Origin: Scalesia atractyloides
Taxonomy: Eukaryota; Streptophyta; Magnoliopsida; Asterales; Asteraceae
Reading direction: 5' to 3'
Length of the DNA stretch: 64,000 nucleotides
Assembly: GCA_947069175.1 (NCBI GenBank)
Contig: CAMTDV010000013.1
Location: forward strand, 31,447,725 to 31,511,724
Part shown: positions 45,461 to 55,635 of the stretch, piece by piece
Position numbering within the stretch: position 1 is the stretch's first letter
Layout: each line of letters starts with the position of its first letter
Notes under the pieces: generated by a model
Told to the model about the DNA's origin: nothing
What the model saw: only the letters and a program-made list of their open reading frames with translations
Database searches by the model: none
Position numbers and translations under genes: made by a program

Positions 45461-45772
45461 CCTATTCATTATTTATCTAAAAGTGGATTTTCTGAAGTCT
45501 AAAACGTGTATTTTTGAAAACCGCTTCAAATGGCGCCGGATTCATACTTTACTGAGGTCGTTTGCTATTTTTAAATGACTATTTAGTGCAGCAGCTGAAG
45601 CTGCCTAATTTCGGCAGAAATTGCAGGTTGTTTATTGAGTCGTATCTCATAATCTGTAAATATTTAGGTCAGGAAACTTATGTAGTAGATACTCCTAGAT
45701 GTTCAGAGAAATCTTCAACTGGAATTTCGTCGATCGGGCAAACGAGTATTTTTAAATGATTTTTCCCGTGGA

Positions 45773-45804
45773 CTGCAGTCAGAAAGTGACGAATCTGACT
45801 GCAG
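45773..45804 (+). repeat. Hairpin in the E5 LTR (CTGCAGTCAGA/TCTGACTGCAG)
   Basis: An 11-bp perfect stem with a 10-base loop. The same stem with another loop is at 48054-48085 and 57108-57139 in the E4 LTRs. Confidence 0.75.
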
Positions 45805-46997
45805 CCCAGTAAATAAATTCTTATAGATAATTGGTAATCAATTAGAACTTGAACATTTGGTACAAAATTCTACAGTCTAATTGACATCTTCTGTAAAATA
45901 ATTGGAATTTTTGGAACGTTGGAACTATTTTATAAGAATTCTCGAAAACAGACCAGTTATGAGTGTACAAGCTGAAACATGATAACTTACGTTTGTATGT
46001 GCCTAAGTGTTGTATGAGTTATCCTATGGTTGTGACAAGTTGATTTGGTCGTTATTTCGTATGGTGACACTTTGCATGCATGATTATGGTTTCGAACTGG
46101 TTATTACGTGTGCCGTACTGTGTGTTAGTTATGCGTAGGGTTTTGTGCCAGGGCGTTCACACACTAATTTTGAATCGGTTGACATGTTAGGACGCGATTA
46201 GTGGTTCCATCCTTTACTTCTTTTGCGTTTATTTAACCGAGCAATTTAAGGTGAGTTCACGGCCCCTATTTTATCCGGTTTTTGAACAACAGGGGGAGAA
46301 ACATGTATACGCTCTACAACTCTATCTTTTATGTTATGCGAAATTAACGTCATTAACTATTCGGTAACTAAGTTAATGTTAATGTATGTTATGGTCACTA
46401 AGTAGCTTTATCACGGAAGTCCTCAACCAACTCTCGGATCGTTAGTATTGGGTTAGATAGCGGGGAAATTATAGTAGTACTACTGGGCCCGATAAGCCCC
46501 ACCCGAGCTAGTCGCGCTAGCCGACCGGGAATGGTCAACGGATGATTAATTTGGCCTAACTTTCGCCATGGTCAGTGATAGTGTCACACCCTCAATTTCC
46601 ACTTGCGGAGTTTTACCGCGAGGCGTGTGAACAAACCAGAATCTGATACACTAGTACGTCGAACGACTCTATATGATTTGATTATACGTTTTCCAAAATT
46701 GTTCTTTGTAGATTTTATATCAATTACCAATATTTAGCAGAGCATTAGTTTTAAAGTTTGAGCGGAAGCATAAATAAGTAGTGATGCGGGCGCCAACACA
46801 AACGCCAAAACAAATGAAGAATCCCAAAACAATATTAATAAGTAAGACTCGGTAAAGATGTCTTGTTCAATCCATGTGCGTGCACCTAGAGCTCCTAGCG
46901 TCCTGAGAAACATGTAAAGAAACAAGTGTCAACATTAAAGATGAGTGAGTTCACAGGTTTTCATAAAATCGTTTGTTCGGTTATAGTTTGTTACTCC

Positions 46998-47160
46998 GTT
47001 ATCCCCGACCCGGGATAACATGTTAGTTCCATTATTCCAATCCCGGAATAATAAGTTGTTGCTTCCAATATTCCCAACCTGGAATATTAAGTTGTTGATT
47101 CCATTATCCCCAACCCGGGATAATAAGTTGATGTTTCCAATATTCCAAACCCGGAATATT
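46998..47160. repeat. Array of five 8-bp hairpins, 36-bp period, in the E4 3' LTR
   Basis: Hairpins at 46998-47019, 47031-47052, 47067-47088, 47103-47124 and 47139-47160. Each has a perfect 8-bp stem and a 6-base loop (CGACCC, AATCCC, CAACCT, CAACCC, AAACCC). Stem sequences differ (GTTATCCC, ATTATTCC, AATATTCC, ATTATCCC, AATATTCC) yet both arms change together. The 5' LTR has the same array at 56052-56214. Confidence 0.85.
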
Positions 47161-48053
47161 AAGTTGTTCCGTAATTAAGTTCAATATTAATGTATATAGG
47201 TAGCTAGCCTAAAGTCATGTCACTAAGTGTTCGCGATCGAAGCTGACAGTTGTGCCTCCGTTTTTCCAGGCCTATCACATGACCATGGCGATGTTAGGCC
47301 AATCATACACCCGTTGACCATACCCGGTCGGCTAGCGCGACTAGCTCGGATGGGGCTCGTCAGACCCAGTAGTACTACTTATAATTCCCCCGCTATTTAA
47401 CCCAAATACTAACGATCCGAGGAGATTGTCGAGGACTTAAGTGATAAAGCTGCATAGTGACCATAACATTACATTAACATTAACTTAGTTACCGTATAGT
47501 TATGTGACGTTAAATTTGTATAACGTAAAGAGATTGAGTTTGAGAGTGTATACATGTTTCTCCCCCTGTTGTTTAAAAACCGGATAAAGTTAGGGGCCGT
47601 GAACTCACCTTTATTTGCTCGGTTAGTGTGGCAAAGATGTTATAAGAGATGGGACCGCTAGTTGCGTCCTAACAAACCAATTAATTCCACGTCAGTGTGT
47701 AATCACACCAATACAAATTCCACACGCAATTTACTCACAAAGTGGTACACACAAACAACATATCTAACACTCAAACATGCATGCAAGTATTCTCATGTGA
47801 TCATAGTAATCAAACAACTTATCATGAACATATTCCAAATCCACGCAACACTTTAATGCATAGAATCACAATTTATCAACTTTCGGCTTAACACTCAATT
47901 AATCAGCTGTTTTCTAGGATTTTTATAAAACAGTTCTAACATTCCAAAAATTCCGATATTTTTACAGTAGGTGACATCTATACCATAGAAATTTATATAA
48001 TTTTTCCAAGTCCTAAATCTTTACCAATTAACCATAAATATTAATTCATTAAG

Positions 48054-48085
48054 CTGCAGTCAGATTTACCGCTTTCTGACTGCAG
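48054..48085. repeat. Hairpin CTGCAGTCAGA/TCTGACTGCAG in the E4 LTR
   Basis: An 11-bp perfect stem with a 10-base loop; second copy at 57108-57139. The stem is shared with the E5 LTR while the loop differs. Confidence 0.75.
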
Positions 48086-48395
48086 TCCACGGAAGAATTT
48101 ATTTAAAAATCACTGATCGTCCGATTAACAAAATTCCAGTTGGAGTTGCCCGGAAATTTCTATACCTAGTTGCTGTACAAAAATCATGACTCAACTCTCT
48201 ACTGATTTTAAAAATCTAACCTGATAAACAATCAACAGAATTTCAGCATTTTAACAGCTTTAGCTGCTGAACTTGTTTAGCCCTTTAAAAATATCAAACG
48301 ACTTCAGAAAATTATGAATCCAGCACCATTGGATTCCTTATTCAAATCTCTACGTTCTAGACATCAGAAAATCCGTTTTTCGACAACTAACGACC

Positions 48396-48427
48396 AAGTT
48401 ACAGCCAGATGAAGTCGGCTGTAACTT
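48396..48427. repeat. Hairpin AAGTTACAGCC/GGCTGTAACTT in the E4 LTR
   Basis: An 11-bp perfect stem with a 10-base loop; also in the 5' LTR (57450-57481). Confidence 0.72.
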
Positions 48428-49187
48428 TTAATCAGCATCCTGTTTCAGCATATCCTTATTATAACTCGTGTAATCCGTTCATGCGATTAACCGAAGCGAT
48501 CTAAAACCGATTTCTAATCCTAGATTAATACCAATATCTCATCCATGCAAACCCTAGTTCTTTCTTCTAGTTATTATAACAAAACACAGCCTATGCGTAT
48601 TCAACTTTCAAACAACATTCAATCTAGTATACAAAATCCGAAACAATACTATCATCTAATGTAAACATCATTAACAATTCAGCTAGTCTAACATTCGTTC
48701 AATCATGCTAGAGCAAGCTTATATGTTCCGACAACTATCATACATATAAACAAAGATTAACAAAGCCGATTTCATTCAGCAATTATCGTCCGAAACAACT
48801 AACCATTAAGCATAGATATATCCGAAAACAACACACTCAAGACACGTATATCCGACTATGATCTAGTAACATATGATAAATTCTAGACTTTTAATGATAA
48901 GGTAATCGAACCGTGAGTATGTTAAGGAACCGGTGATCCTGGATAGTTGTGACCGAGACTGAAGATGTCGATGATTGCTGCTGCGACCGGAAGAAAAGAA
49001 CAGGAAGCTGTTGCGACTGAGACTGAAAGAGACCAGCTGTTAGCGACCGGGAACTTGAACAAAGCTGATCAGATCGAGATGCTGAAGAAGAGAAGATGTT
49101 CGCGATCAAGAGGTATGAGGGTAAGGCTGCCGACGGCAGTCTTGTTGGTTAGGGTTTTCGGATTGTGAAGGAAACATGCATGATCTG

Positions 49188-49195
49188 TATTTATA
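49188..49195 (-). promoter_or_regulatory. TATA box of the E4 3' LTR
   Basis: TATAAATA on the minus strand (CGCCTATAAATACAG). The functional 5' LTR copy is at 58242-58249. A palindromic G-box CACGTG lies 83 bases upstream (49273-49278), and GGCCGAG recurs four times between 49235 and 49395. Confidence 0.7.
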
Positions 49196-49625
49196 GGCGC
49201 ACATGATAAGGTTTACGGTTTGGGATAAGTATTGTGGCCGAGAATCTTGGGTTGTTTGGTTTGGGTCTTGATCACGTGGCCGAGGACTAAAGTTGCATGC
49301 TATGGGTTTCGGTTTGGTTTTGATCTTATGGCCGAGACATGTTTGGTTTAGGGTTTAGGTTTTTGATGTGTGTTGGATTTGATCTTGGCCGAGGACTTGA
49401 CTTGAGCTAGAGTTTAAAAACTTGTTACTCTTAGAGTCACGATGAATCGAAGTTGGTTCACATCGCGGTTCGGTTTAGTTCGTGTACGTATTTACGTTAG
49501 TTATTCTATAACTAAAAATTTACACAACACACACACGTCTTTAATCCATGCACGTTTAATACTTAGCACATATATTATTCGACAAGTGTCACGTGTAAGT
49601 TATCTGAAAAACCCGGGATATCACA

Positions 49626-49635
49626 TTATCCCCAT
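49626..49635 (-). promoter_or_regulatory. Polypurine tract of E4
   Basis: ATGGGGATAA on the minus strand, directly before the 3' LTR start TGTGATATCC. The tract is short and imperfect. A second CCCCATGTTGAAAG block occurs at 49855-49868. Confidence 0.7.
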
Positions 49636-49886
49636 GTTGAAAGAATTTTCGTCCCGAAAATTGAGTAAACGCGGTTTAGCATGTAACGTACATGTTCAGA
49701 GTGCCACGCATAAAGAGTTAGTTCGTTAATGATGGTACGCAACGTTACAAGAAGTTCCCAAGTGTCATACACAAAGATTTCCAAGTGCCATGCACAAGAA
49801 TTTAGTCAACAATAGTACACGAAAGTATGAGAAGTTTCCAGGTTGTCACATCATCCCCATGTTGAAAGAATTTTCGTCCCGAAAAT

Positions 49887-52800
49887 TTAGGCACTGGTAT
49901 CGTTAGTTTGCTGCTCAGTTGCGAAGAGATGTGGGTATTTGCTTTTCATTTGGTCCTCTCTTTCCCACGTGAACTCCGTTCCACGCTTAGAGTCCCAACG
50001 AACTTTAACGATTGGAATCTTGCTGTGCCTTCGAGTCTTGATCTCACGATCCATGATCTCAATAGGCTTTTCCACGAAGTGTAGTTGTTCATCCACTTGG
50101 ATCTCCTCCAATGGAATAACTAGAGTTTCATCTGATAGACACTTCTTCAGATTTGACACGTGAAATACGTTGTGAACTCCACTGAGTTCGGCAGGAAGGT
50201 CTAATTGGTATGCTACGGGTCAAATTCGTTTCAAGATTTCAAACGGGCCTACGTACCGTGGGTTAAGTTTTCCCCGTTTTCCAAAGTGGATTACACCCTT
50301 CCAGGGTGACACCTTTAGTAGGACGCGGTCGCCTACTTGAAATTCGAGCGGTTTGCGTCGTTGGTCAGCGTAGCTTTTCTGTCGATCTCGTGCCGTCGCC
50401 ATGCGGTTTCTGATTTGTACAATCTTTTCAGTAGCCTCAAGTATTAACTCAGGGCCTGTGAGTTGACTGTCACCGACTTCTGCCCAGCAGATCGGTGATC
50501 TACATTTACGACCGTATAATGCTTCAAACGGTGCTGCCGAAATACTCGTGTGATAGCTGTTGTTATATGAGAATTCTACTAGAGGCAGGTGAATTTCCCA
50601 ATTATTTCCGAAGTCCACCACGCATGCCCTAAGCATGTCTTCCAAGGTTTGTATGGTCCTTTCGCTTTGACCATCAGTTTGAGGGTGATAAGCTGTGCTC
50701 ATATCCAAGCGTGTTCCCAACGCTTTCTGGAGTGACTGCCAGAAGTTTGACGTGAAGCGAGCATCTCTATCTGAGATGATGGACGTTGGCACTCCGTGCC
50801 GAGAAACTACTTCCTTGATGTAGATGCGAGTCAACTTCTCCATCTTATCTGTTTCTTTAATAGCTAGGAAGTGTGCGGACTTAGTTAAACGATCCACAAT
50901 CACCCAGATGGTATCGCAACCACCCAAGGTTCGCGGGAGTTTAGTGATGAAATCCATTGAGATCTGATCCCACTTCCACACTGGGATCTCTGGTTGTTGG
51001 AGTAGCCCCGATGGCTTTTGATACTCCACCTTGACTTTTGCACAAGTCAAACATTTACTTACGTAGGTGGCTATATCGGCTTTCATGTTGGGCCACCAAT
51101 ACGCAACTTTAAGGTCTTGATACATCTTATCCGAACCCGGATGGACAGAGTATCGAGATTTGTGAGCTTCATCCATGACTAGCTCTCTGAGGTTTCCGTA
51201 GAGAGGTACCCATATGCGATTCATAAAATACCGGGCTCCATTGGGCTTTACTTCCCAATCGCGTTCCATTTTTCCCACTGATTCGGCTTTGACGTTTTCC
51301 TCCTTAACTGCTTCTAACTGGGCGTCGCGTATTTGTTCGGGTAGCCCTGAATGAATAGTGAGTTGTAGTGCTCGTACGCGACGAGGTTTCAAGTGTTCCT
51401 TCCTGCTGAGGGCATCAGCTACCACGTTAGCTTTACCCGGGTGATACCGAATGGCACACTCATAATCGTTCAAGAGTTCGACCCAGCGACGCTGTCGCAT
51501 GTTCAACTCCTTCTGATCAAAGATGTGCTGGAGGCTTTTGTGGTCAGTGAAGATTGTGCACTTCGTTCCATAAAGGTAGTGTCTCCAAATCTTAAGTGCA
51601 AACACTACTGCTCCCAATTCTAGGTCATGCGTCGTGTAGTTTTTCTCGTGAACCTTCAGCTGTCGCGACGCATACGCGATGACCTTATCGCGTTGCATGA
51701 GTACGCATCCCAATCCCTGAATGGAAGCATCGCAATACACTACGAAGTCATCTGTCCCTTCCGGCAAGGACAGAATGGGTGCACTGCAAAGTTTCTGCTT
51801 CAGCAATTGAAATGCTGCTTCTTGTTTTTCACCCCAAGCATACTTGATGCCTTTCTGGGTGAGGGTAGTGAGCGGTTGTGCAATCTTTGAAAACCCCTCG
51901 ATGAAGCGTCTGTAGTAACCAGCCAATCCTAAGAATTGGCGGATCTCCGTCGGTGTCTTAGGTGCTTCCCAGTTTTTGATGGCTTCAATCTTGGCAGGGT
52001 CTACGTGGATACCCTTTTCATTCACGACGTGCCCGAGAAACTGAACTTCCCGGATCCAGAAATCACACTTCGAGAGCTTGGCATATAGCTTTTCCTGTTG
52101 AAGTAATCCTAGCAGTAATCGTAGATGCTCAGCATGCTCTTCTTCACTTTTGGAGTAGATGAGTATGTCATCGATGAACACAATGACGAATTTGTCTAGG
52201 TATGGTTTACACACGCGGTTCATGAGGTCCATGAACACCGCAGGTGCGTTAGTGAGACCGAATGGCATGACCAAGAACTCGAAATGGCCATACCGAGTGC
52301 GAAATGCTGTCTTAGCGATATCCTCTTCCCTGACGCGTAGCTGATGATAACCGGACCGTAAATCAATCTTGGAGTAGTAGCTTGACCCTTGAAGTTGGTC
52401 GAAGAGATCGTCGATGCGAGGTAACGGGTACCGGTTCTTGACTGTAACCTTATTGAGTTCCCTATAGTCGATGCACATGCGGAAAGTCCCGTCCTTTTTC
52501 TTGACAAACAGGACTGGAGCTCCCCATGGCGAAACGCTTGGTCGGATAAATCCTTTTTCTAGCAGCTCTTGAAGTTGAGTAGACAGCTCCTGCAGCTCGG
52601 CTGGAGCTAGGCGGTATGGAGCCTTGGCGATAGGAGTTGCATTGCTTGCCAATTCGATTTCAAACTCCAATTGTCGATGTGGTGGAAGACCAGGTAGTTC
52701 TTCTGGGAATACATCGGAAAAATCACGGACGACAGGGATGTCTTCTATACGTTTCTCGTCCTTAGGCTGTTCGGTAATTAGTGCGAGTAAAGCGAAGGAA

Positions 52801-52927
52801 TTCTTTCTCCGAAGATACTTCTGAGCTTGCATAAATGAGATAATGTTGGTGACGGCGCTTGCCTTGTCGCCTTGTACCGTCAGGATTTCGTCGTTCGAGA
52901 GTGGAATACGGATAGACTTTTCGAAGC
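49887..52927 (-). pseudogene. pol: E4 pol: RT, RNase H, integrase, chromodomain-like tail (one stop, one upstream frameshift)
   Basis: A nearly full-length polymerase frame. The 870-codon stretch 50220-52832 has RT (codons about 95-265; KIDLRSGYHQLRV, active site FIDDILIYS at about 219-226), RNase H (DASIQGLGCVLMQ, TDHKSLQHIF, DALSRKE), integrase zinc region (HPGSDKMYQDL...CLTCAKVK) and core (SMDFITKLP, IISDRDARF, Glu in GQSERTIQTLEDML). A single TGA at 50217-50219 (relatives have Gly in RIGPVAYQL) interrupts it. The same frame goes on to 49887 with FHVSNLKKCLS and the tail RGTEFTWEREDQMKSKYPHLF-like block, typical of Tekay. Upstream a one-base loss near 52923-52933 disconnects it from protease. 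All catalytic residues I can check are present. Confidence 0.93.
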
Positions 52928-54546
52928 AAGAACTTCAGCCCGGACGTCGGATAGCCAGTCCATTCCGACTACCACGTCAAAACTACCCAGAGTAGTTGTC
53001 ATCAGATCAATGGTAAAAGTGTGACCCGCGAGTTTGAGTTGACAGCCGGATACGATTTGGGCCACATCTACCGATTTACCATTGGCTAATTCTATCACAT
53101 AAGGGGTCTCTAATGGTTTAAGCGTGAGATTTAGGTTCTTCCTAAAAGACTCAGATATAAAGCTCCTATCCGCACCCGTATCAAAAAGCACAGAAGCAAA
53201 ATGTTCATTAAGGGGAAACTTACCGGTGACCACGTTCGTGTCGTTTCTGGCCTCACCGCGGCCCAATGTAAATGCACGACCTTTGGCACCTCCTGTGCCA
53301 CCGTTCCCATTATTGTTGTTGTTATTATTGTTGTGGTTGTTGTGGTTGCGGTTGTTTCCACCATTGTTGTTGTTGTTGCGCAACTGTGGGCAGTCTTTTC
53401 TGAAATGAGTAGTGCTACCACACTGATAGCATCCCCGGTTTATACCTTGTTGCTGACCCTGAGGCCGATTCTGATTTTGTCGGGACACGATTTCCCCACG
53501 ACAATCCTTTGCCGCATGTCCCATCTTGCCACATCTTTGGCAGCGATTTCCTGCACAAGGGCCGTCATGGTGAAGATTACAGCGGTTGCACTGCGGCTTT
53601 CGACCTACATAGCCGCCTGCATTCTGGTTGTTGTTGTTGTAGTTGTTGTTGTTGTTGGAATGATTTTGATGACCCCGATGGCTGTGGTAATGATTGAACC
53701 GTTTCTGGTTCCCTTGCTGCGGATGAGATGACGAAGACTGTCGAATGGTGGAGTCTTCAAACTTTCTTTTGTTATCTGGGGCAACTTCAGTGGTACCCCG
53801 TGCTGGCAGTTTCTTCTGTTCCACCGCTTTATCGGTGAGTTTGTGAGCCAATCGGATTGCTTGATGTTCTGTTACAGGGTTACTGGCCATTACCATGCCC
53901 TGAATTTCCGGAACCAGACCCCCGAGATAGAACTCGAGTCGTTTCTCCACCGTGTTGGCTAATTCGGGACACAGAAATACCAAATCATGATGTTTTGCGG
54001 TGTAAGCTTCAATTTCTGATCCCACCATCTTGTGGTTCCATAGAGCTTGCTCTAACTGTTGCACTCTGTCTCGTGGACAGTACTCCTCTTTAATTAGGGC
54101 CTTGAACTCAGCCCAAGCCATTGCATTTGCAGCTAACAGTCCACGTGTTTGGACCTGGGCATTCCACCATGTCAGTGCCCCCTCTTCCAGTGTTGAGGCG
54201 GCGTATTTGACCTTGTTGGCCTCTAAGCAGTTGCACATTTCAAACACGGATTCCGACTTTTCGATCCAGCGGACCAGTCCAATGGGTCCTTCCGCCCCCG
54301 AGAACTTGCTTGGCTTTGCGTCAAGGAACATCTTATAGGGGTTAAAGCCCCCTCCTGCTGACAGAGAACAGGAAGTCAGCAAGGAATTGTACTAGCCTCA
54401 CTATTTGATTTTCACGCGAAAACTTAATAATGGTTACCTGCCGGCTGGTTCTGAACACCCGCCAATGCTGCATTCACATGCTCCTGAATCATGGCAGCTA
54501 GCTCTTCGGGCGTCAAGTTAAGGTTTCCACGTCTTCCAGTCGCCAT
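52880..54546 (-). CDS. gag: E4 gag-protease, two exons
   Basis: Capsid and protease part of the polyprotein. I start at the minus-strand ATG at 54546 (MATGRRGNLNLTPEELAAMI). Exon 1 is 54546-54438; splicing out 54437-54355 joins it through a Gly codon to GGFNPYKMFLDAKPSKF and a 500-codon frame. Core: LVRWIEKSESVF, ALTWWNAQVQTRG, CPRDRVQQLEQALW. Two complete zinc knuckles, CQRCGKMGHAAKDC and CYQCGSTTHFRKDC, are flanked by Asn-rich stretches (short AAC/AAT repeats). The protease motif VLFDTGADRSFIS and VVGMDWLSDVRAE are intact. A one-base loss near 52928 puts the last ~15 codons out of frame (ending 52880) and cuts the link to RT. Confidence 0.88.
54355..54437 (-). other. Predicted phase-1 intron in E4 gag (83 nt)
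   Basis: Donor GCAG|GTAACC (GT at 54437-54436), acceptor GTCAGCAG|GAGG (AG at 54356-54355), a CTGAC branch-point-like site about 25 nt upstream and a pyrimidine-rich stretch between. Without splicing the frame ends at TAA 12 nt into the intron. E5 has an intron of the same length at the same place with about 77% identity, less than the neighbouring exons. Confidence 0.78.
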
Positions 54547-54804
54547 TTAGATCTTCGAAACACAACACAAACACACCCTGATAAGTCTATATATCCAATA
54601 TAGTTCTCCTACTTCGTACTTTAATAATTATTAAGTTATGTCAACTCAATATGTTAAATAGTCAATAGAAATACTTGATTAACTGAGATTTCAACGTCTT
54701 ACAAAAGTGCAATCAAACATACGAACTCACTATAAAGTTTCAAGTTTACACACAAATGGAAAAATAATAAACTGGAGGAAAACAAATAATATAAACGAGA
54801 CGTG

Positions 54805-55429
54805 TCAGTCGTCTACGTCTCCACTCCCTAAGTCACTGTCATTGCCGTCATCCTGTGCGGCATTTCCAGCTTCCTCAGCTGGGTCCTCCTCCTGTTCCTC
54901 TTCAGGATCCTCCTCTGGATCCTCTTCTGGATCCTCCTACCGGCACTGGAGGGGCCGGTGCTGGTGCAAGTGCTTGATTTTGCAGTTCCTGAATGTTCCA
55001 ACTATTTTCCAGGACTCTGTCCTCAAGCCAGTCAGCTCTTATCTGCTCCGCACGCAGATCTCTGGCTATGGTGTTACGAGCTATCTTACTCGTACGATGC
55101 TCTTCCTCGAGCGAGTCGGTCTTTCCTGTAAGGTGTCGGATCATCCATCCTTGTGCTAAGATGGTTTCCTGCATTCTTTCTAACTGTTTTTGTTGTGTAT
55201 GCACTAGGATTCTAAGCATGTCAACTCCTATTTCTACAGGATTAACCGGTTCAACTGGTACAGCAATAGTTGGTCGTAACGACGACTCCTCCCCCAGGGC
55301 GAGCCTTTTCCTCGCCGCTGAGCGTGTCTCCACGCCATAAGGTAGCATGGGTTCCACCATTGGTGCCTTTCCTGGTACCCTTGGTGACGTAAGTCTGTCG
55401 GACGATGATGACGATGAGGATGATGACAT
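54805..55429 (-). pseudogene. E4 ORF0: pre-gag frame, poly-Ser start, coiled coil, acidic tail (late frameshift)
   Basis: I start at the minus-strand ATG at 55429, the first in the frame after the primer site (MSSSSSSSSSDRLTSPRV). A basic block (RSAARKRLALGEES) follows, then a long heptad-like helix (LVHTQQKQLERMQETILAQ, TDSLEEEHRTSKIARN, DLRAEQIRADWLEDRVLEN) and an Ala/Pro linker. A small deletion near 54945 shifts the frame to GGSRRGSRGGS. In the other frame the original acidic tail (repeated EEDPEED, then DSDLGSGDVDD) continues to TGA at 54805. E5 keeps the acidic tail. About 205 codons originally. No known domain recognised; a scaffold or nucleic-acid-related role would be a guess. Confidence 0.72.
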
Positions 55430-55620
55430 TGCCTGTTAGGTCGTGTAGTTAGTTATGAGTTGTTTTCATTTCTCAATATGAAGGCATAATCAACCAAACA
55501 CAGTTGTGGTATATTACATAACAAGACATAATAATTCGGTGCCAAACTAAGTCTAGTGTCGTGATATCAGCTATAGTTTAGGTCTACTTCTAATGCAAAC
55601 CTGGTTCTCTATAGCTAGTG

Positions 55621-55632
55621 GCTCTGATACCA
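55621..55632 (-). promoter_or_regulatory. Primer binding site of E4 (initiator Met-tRNA type)
   Basis: TGGTATCAGAGC on the minus strand, three bases inside the 5' LTR edge at 55636. Confidence 0.93.
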
Positions 55633-55635
55633 ATC

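Larger units (their letters stand above)
44474..46581 (+). repeat. E5 5' LTR (plus strand), cut by E4
   Basis: Starts TGTGACATCACGGTTTTTCAGG and follows, on the plus strand, the same order as the E4 LTR read on the minus strand (for example the ACTGCAGTCAGA hairpin, the GGGGGAGAAACATGTATAC block, the GACCGGG block). The match stops at ...CAGTGATAG (46581), where the E4 LTR begins in opposite orientation. I assign it to E5, whose body lies at 58701-64000 in the same orientation; E4 sits between. Confidence 0.75.
46582..49625 (-). repeat. 3' LTR of E4 (complete, 3044 bp)
   Basis: TGTCACACCCTC...GGGATATCACA on the plus strand. It carries a TATA box (49188-49195), a G-box (49273), a run of GGCCGAG motifs in U3, the hairpin array and two long hairpins in the transcribed part. 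Confidence 0.93.

Noticed and set aside
46998..47160. CRISPR-like look (36-bp period with palindromes)
   Set aside because: Units lie inside a plant LTR, stems vary between units, there are no unique spacers of constant size and no cas genes; present in both LTRs.
48891..49168. Overlapping 67-72 codon frames on both strands, repeated at 57945-58222
   Set aside because: Repeated only because they lie in the two LTRs; no initiation context or homology; overlapping opposite frames in GA-rich sequence.
53124..53731. Plus-strand frames with long Val/Leu runs
   Set aside because: Antisense of the Asn-rich codon repeats of E4 gag.
50220..54546. E4 as an intact autonomous element
   Set aside because: One missing base between protease and RT, and a TGA before the chromodomain-like tail.
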